From positions 2,418,001-2,482,000 of the forward strand of contig QEYB01001046.1 in NCBI GenBank assembly GCA_017562135.1: a stretch of DNA of 64,000 nucleotides, in the 5' to 3' direction. Below, one piece after another: positions 60,401 to 64,000 of the stretch. The notes beneath the pieces were generated by a model. It was not told where the DNA came from and did no database searches. It saw nothing but the letters and a program-made list of their open reading frames with translations. The stretch is from Dipylidium caninum. Its lineage: Eukaryota; Platyhelminthes; Cestoda; Cyclophyllidea; Dipylidiidae. A program made the translations under genes and the position numbers. Every line of letters starts with the position of its first letter. Within the stretch, counting starts at the first letter, position 1.

Positions 60401-62715
60401 CTGTGAACAGCGATGGACTTTGTTAGTGTAGCTTTCGAGATTTTCGCCGGTTAGTAGCGAGATCGCAGCGCCGAAGCTTGCTGTGGTCCGTGCGCTGCTG
60501 GAGGAGGAGTAGAGCCACTCAAGTGGTCTCCTGCCCGATTTTTTTGTTGGAAATAGCCCTGGAAAAAGGATGGACATTTATCTTAGTCCAACGCAAATCT
60601 TTCACACTGCAATCTCTTCTCACGCTCCTTTTTGCAGGCTTTCACCGTAACCCGAGTCTGCCCGAATCCACCCATTCACAAATTTTCACTATAGATTCAC
60701 CACATATCTCCAACGGTTAGCCATCTTTTTTTTAAATTCAGGGAATTTGCAAAAGAAAAGGAAAGAGTGGAGAAGCGGAGAGCATTTTTGAAGCTAAGGA
60801 GGCAACAACAAACCGAGAAGGAGTTTGGCGGCTACATGGACTGGATTCAGCACGCAGGCAAGTTGAGGGCCTCTTCTTTTAGTTCATTTTATGAAACTTG
60901 AGAGTTCCCTCCCAATAAGTCGTTGTGCAGATAAAACGAATAATCTGTGAAGCCCTTGTTTTAGGCACACGGTTTGCCGTCGGCCATTCTTTAGCGCGGC
61001 TCGGGTCTTAGCTTGAGTTTGCTTTGTCCAGCCCCTCTGAGGGACGTTGTTCAGACCATGTGAGCCGCGAGTCAACAAAAAGCGGGCAATTAAAGGAGGA
61101 TTAGTCTTGACGCAGTCAATGCTGGCCTCGGCAAGCGGTGGATTTTCTCGACGGGCAGTTGACAATTGGACAAGTATCCGTTAGCTCTTGAAAAAACCGC
61201 CAGGCAGGTGGCAAAGGGGGGGCGCCACTCCTCTTGGTTCCCGCCCCCCCGCCCCTGCGCCCCCTCTTGGAGGGGGAAGTCTTCCTCGGCGAGGTGCTTT
61301 TCAAACATATTTTGGCATGCGAAAAAAAACTCAGGCAGCGATCAGCGGCCCTAGGAGGCTGTTGCCGCTCCAATTGGCCTCGAGCTTGGATGGGGGGGCG
61401 CACCTCGTGGCAGTTCTTTGCCACGCCGGCAGGGGAATGCTTAAGCCTCTCGAGCATTAGTTGTCTTCCAATGCCTTCTGTTACGTAAACTGTTCTGTAC
61501 ACAAATGTGACAGTAAGAAGTGGTTGGGTGAGAAACAATGAAAAGGCCAGCTGCTTCAGCGAGTAGGTGGAATCCTTCTTAAAGTCACTCCAAATCATGA
61601 AAAAAATAGGTCTTCAACGAGTGCTAAATTCCTTGTGAATGAGAAAAAGCTTTATCCGGTGAACGGCTCCTAGCCACACATGTCCCTCTTCTTTCCCTTT
61701 TAGAGGAAGTAATTCTGGCTGAAGATACGACCTCAGGGCAGAAGACAGGAAATACGCATCTATCGCGGGAGTAAAAGCTGAAGTCGGGTTTGGGAGTCTG
61801 GTTCGCCGGTCCCCGTTTTTAAGCGCACCAGCCGGAAAATAGATGTGTCTACCACTTTTTTAAACGTAATTGACATACCCCACTTTCAAGTAGCATCTCA
61901 TTGGCTCAAAGTTGACTTTTTTTATGTTGTTTGAGAATGAGAACACTTGTGGAGACACCATCAGTGGGGGTTCTAAAAACGCTCTTCCCCCAGTCTGCGT
62001 CTTTGTTTATAATCGCCTTCGCCTCAAAAGTCTTTGCTCCCCCACTTCCCAGCTCGCAGAAGGGCACAGAAGGAGCGGGGTGCAAGAAGAATGCCAAAGA
62101 TGCGCAAGGACAAGACTTAAATTTTTGAGGAACGCAGAACTCTTTTCGGACCAACAAAGGTGCCTCTCTACCCCTCAGCTATTTTCATGCCAAGTTTTCC
62201 TCGTCCTTTGAAAAATGGTTATTTTTCTTCGTGTTTAGGGGGACGTTTTCAAACCAGCAGGGGTTTCTACTTGAAAAACGAGCAAAGACGATTCGAGACC
62301 TGCTGGCGGAATGAGAAGAGATTTCGGTAATTTCGACGCCTGTTTCTACTTGCCACTTGGCCGATCGTTGATTTCCCCATTCAGTGCACATCCTCGCTAG
62401 GCTTAGAATTTAAAGCACTATGCGCGTCCCTGGCTGTCGCGCTCTCCTATGAAGGTGTTTCAGCAGGCTGGCTCTTAATACTTAGCTCCTCTCCCCTTTG
62501 CTGCATTTGCTAACCCGCCTTCCTTTGGTGGCCGACGTGCTCCACCGCCTGCAAACGTGCGCGTTAATGATTTGTTTCGCCAGGTACGCAGTCCGGAGGT
62601 TGGCCAAGAGCCAGATGGCGTACTGGCAGCGTCATCGTCCTCGTATTTCTGAACACCATCTGCGTCGGCAAATTGAACATTACGGTCAGCCTGCCTGGCT
62701 CAACCAGTTTTTTGT
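54448..62715 (+). CDS. Voltage-gated calcium channel alpha1 subunit, Cav2 type, 5' part (about 12 exons, continues past the window)
   Basis: The pore subunit of a presynaptic-type calcium channel. Exons: 54448-54791, 55876-55981, 56174-56313, 56830-56921, 57009-57155, 59907-60159, 60242-60345, 60742-60857, 61704-61770, 62239-62326 and 62584-62715; a further linker exon near 62070-62159 is possible. Seen in order: N-terminal [20 protein letters not shown]1 (ANCIVLAME), S2-S3, S4 ([16 protein letters not shown]), S5 ([20 protein letters not shown]), the pore loop [14 protein letters not shown] with its selectivity Glu, S6 ([15 protein letters not shown]), then the beta-subunit site [19 protein letters not shown], and domain II S1. 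These fit Cav2 better than Cav1. The ATG follows an in-frame stop. Intron 1 is AT-AC and the intron after 60857 starts GC. Three single-base disruptions are visible: one C short at 60026-60030, and two opposite shifts at about 62625 and 62675. Confidence 0.9.
54792..55875 (+). other. U12-type AT-AC intron (Cav2 intron 1)
   Basis: The exon ends TGG-GG and the intron opens ATATCCTTTT, the minor-spliceosome 5' splice site. CCTTAAC at 55847-55853 matches the U12 branch site (consensus TTCCTTAAC), 22 to 23 bases before the intron end TTCAC. Phase 2 joining gives DWGPFEYMVL, the expected Cav2 sequence. No GT-AG alternative restores the frame. Confidence 0.88.
60858..61703 (+). other. GC-AG intron in the Cav2 gene, just after the beta-subunit binding site
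   Basis: The donor reads CAG-GCAAGT, a consensus donor except for C at position 2. The acceptor is CCCTTTTAG. Joining in phase 1 gives [10 protein letters not shown], the conserved Cav2 sequence. Confidence 0.85.
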
Positions 62716-63979
62716 GTGAGTCGAGCTTCCTTTACTGCTTACTGCCCTCCCAAACGCGCCCTCTGCCAACAACCCCCCTTTCCCGGACGAGAAGAGAGGA
62801 CATGAGTGGCCGATGGCCATCCCATGGAGTGTCCATACACACGTTTTTATGCAGTGGAGACAAATTAACGCGCCATCTCGTGCCTCTCGTTTGTTTTGCC
62901 CTCCAGCTTCCCACGGAATAGCAGCATGAAATTACCTGACTGCCTCAGTGGTGATTTCCACTCCGACAACTCGGAGACACGGGCAGGCATTCGCACTGAC
63001 ACCCACTTTCCATCACGTGGCTACTAACTCGAAACGTAATAAAACGTGACAGTAATTAGTTATAGGGCAAATTTCAAGCGACACTAATTAACGTGTAAAT
63101 AGCAAGCTGGGGGGAGATAAAACACTCAAGCTATCATATGTAACAGTTGCTTTTGTCCAGGGAACACTAACGTGATACTTAAAGAACCGTAAAACTGTTT
63201 GAGCCCCTCAGGCCCATTGGATGGTTTGGGTGTGTCAGAGACAGTCCCAAGCCCTCCAGAGCCCGTTGCCCTGAGAGGGCGGTCGGACAGTCCGTTCTGT
63301 CCGCACCGCCGGCACTGCCGACGCATCGAGGGGAAACAACCCACTTTTATCGTGCAGAATATGTGATGCTGTGGAAGTGGCCACGAGACATCGTTGGGTC
63401 CAGTTGTGCACTTTTCTAGGACGTAAAGCTTTTGTTCGTGTCTAATGGTAAAAGTTTTCCTTGTTTTGCGGTTGCACAATGTTCGGCTGTTTCGGAGGGA
63501 GCTTTGGTGGGAAGCAGACTAAAGAAAGAAGCAAAGAAGACGCTTTACCAGATGGGGGATATATGCAACCAGAGGGTCTTCTAACCTCCACAGAGCAACG
63601 CTTCGGGGCATTATTTGGTGGGGCGGTCCCAGTTGTTGCTACCATCGCCCTGGAATGTCGTCTGTCCTCTCTTCGCGTCTCGCGGTGGCATCGTCTAAGA
63701 CGCGGGCCCCTGGCGGGAGATGTTGCAGGGTGCTCCTGAAAGCTTTCTTATACTATTTACGGGAGAAATAATGCGGAACAATCATCTTCCTAGATTAATT
63801 TGCGCTGTGCCTGCCACTTATTAGTCCTCAATACGGATGAATTGGCGGTCGATTCTGTTTTCCCCCCATGTTTTTCCCCCTTACCTGTCCATTTATTAAC
63901 CTCATTCATAGCCCTTTCATTTTAAAATTTACTGGTAATGCGTAAGAGTTCTCCTCCCCCGAATTGCCCCTAATCTTAA
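62716..63979. other. Cav2 intron, window end, with one unassigned open frame
   Basis: Next Cav2 exons lie beyond the window. An open frame from an ATG at 63479 to 63739 (+, 86 codons, MFGCFGGSFGGKQTKERSKE at its start) has no family I recognise. It could be a chance frame or a nested gene start. Confidence 0.4.
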
Positions 63980-64000
63980 CTAGCATTGCGGTTCTAGCCG

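Overview
This is a eukaryotic, animal-type window. Most genes are split by spliceosomal introns, and the protein set is metazoan: an ERK-type MAP kinase, a Cav2-type calcium channel, a FRMD3/FRMD5-type FERM protein, IFT25 and Hikeshi. Thirteen introns are only 31-36 nt long, and the two long kinase/FERM genes start with tiny introns and continue with very long ones. Both traits point to a flatworm (trematode or cestode); this is an inference from architecture, not from a marker gene.

Layout. Positions 1-8,230 are very compact, with neighbouring genes on alternating strands: V-ATPase subunit G (+), Aurora kinase (-), IFT25/HSPB11 (+), Hikeshi (-), an INO80C/Ies6-like YL1-C protein (+), mitochondrial ribosomal protein L12 (-), an unidentified two-exon candidate (+) and a three-knuckle CNBP-like protein (+). 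A five-knuckle CNBP homologue lies at 11.8-12.5 kb (-). An ERK gene (+) fills 13.2-27.1 kb, and its 6.3-kb fifth intron carries a dead mariner transposon with both inverted repeats. A FRMD3/5-like FERM gene with a C-terminal membrane segment (+) occupies 30.7-41.4 kb. From about 41.4 kb the sequence becomes visibly richer in G+C. No gene is recognised until 54.4 kb, where the first exons of a Cav2-type channel alpha1 subunit (+) begin; they run to domain II S1 and leave the window.

The genes serve separate housekeeping and signalling roles (organelle acidification, mitosis, cilia, heat-stress import, chromatin remodelling, mitochondrial translation, RNA binding, ERK signalling, membrane-cortex linkage, calcium entry). 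I see no pathway-level cluster.

Main points for a second look: (i) the first Cav2 intron has AT-AC ends with a textbook U12-type 5' splice site; (ii) six single-base indels break otherwise perfectly conserved reading frames in four genes, so the assembly probably contains uncorrected indels; (iii) a sharp ~32-nt intron class; (iv) the strictly alternating gene cluster; (v) the fossil mariner. I did not find a convincing, wholly new biological system. Exon limits were set by hand from splice consensus, reading phase and family similarity, without transcripts.
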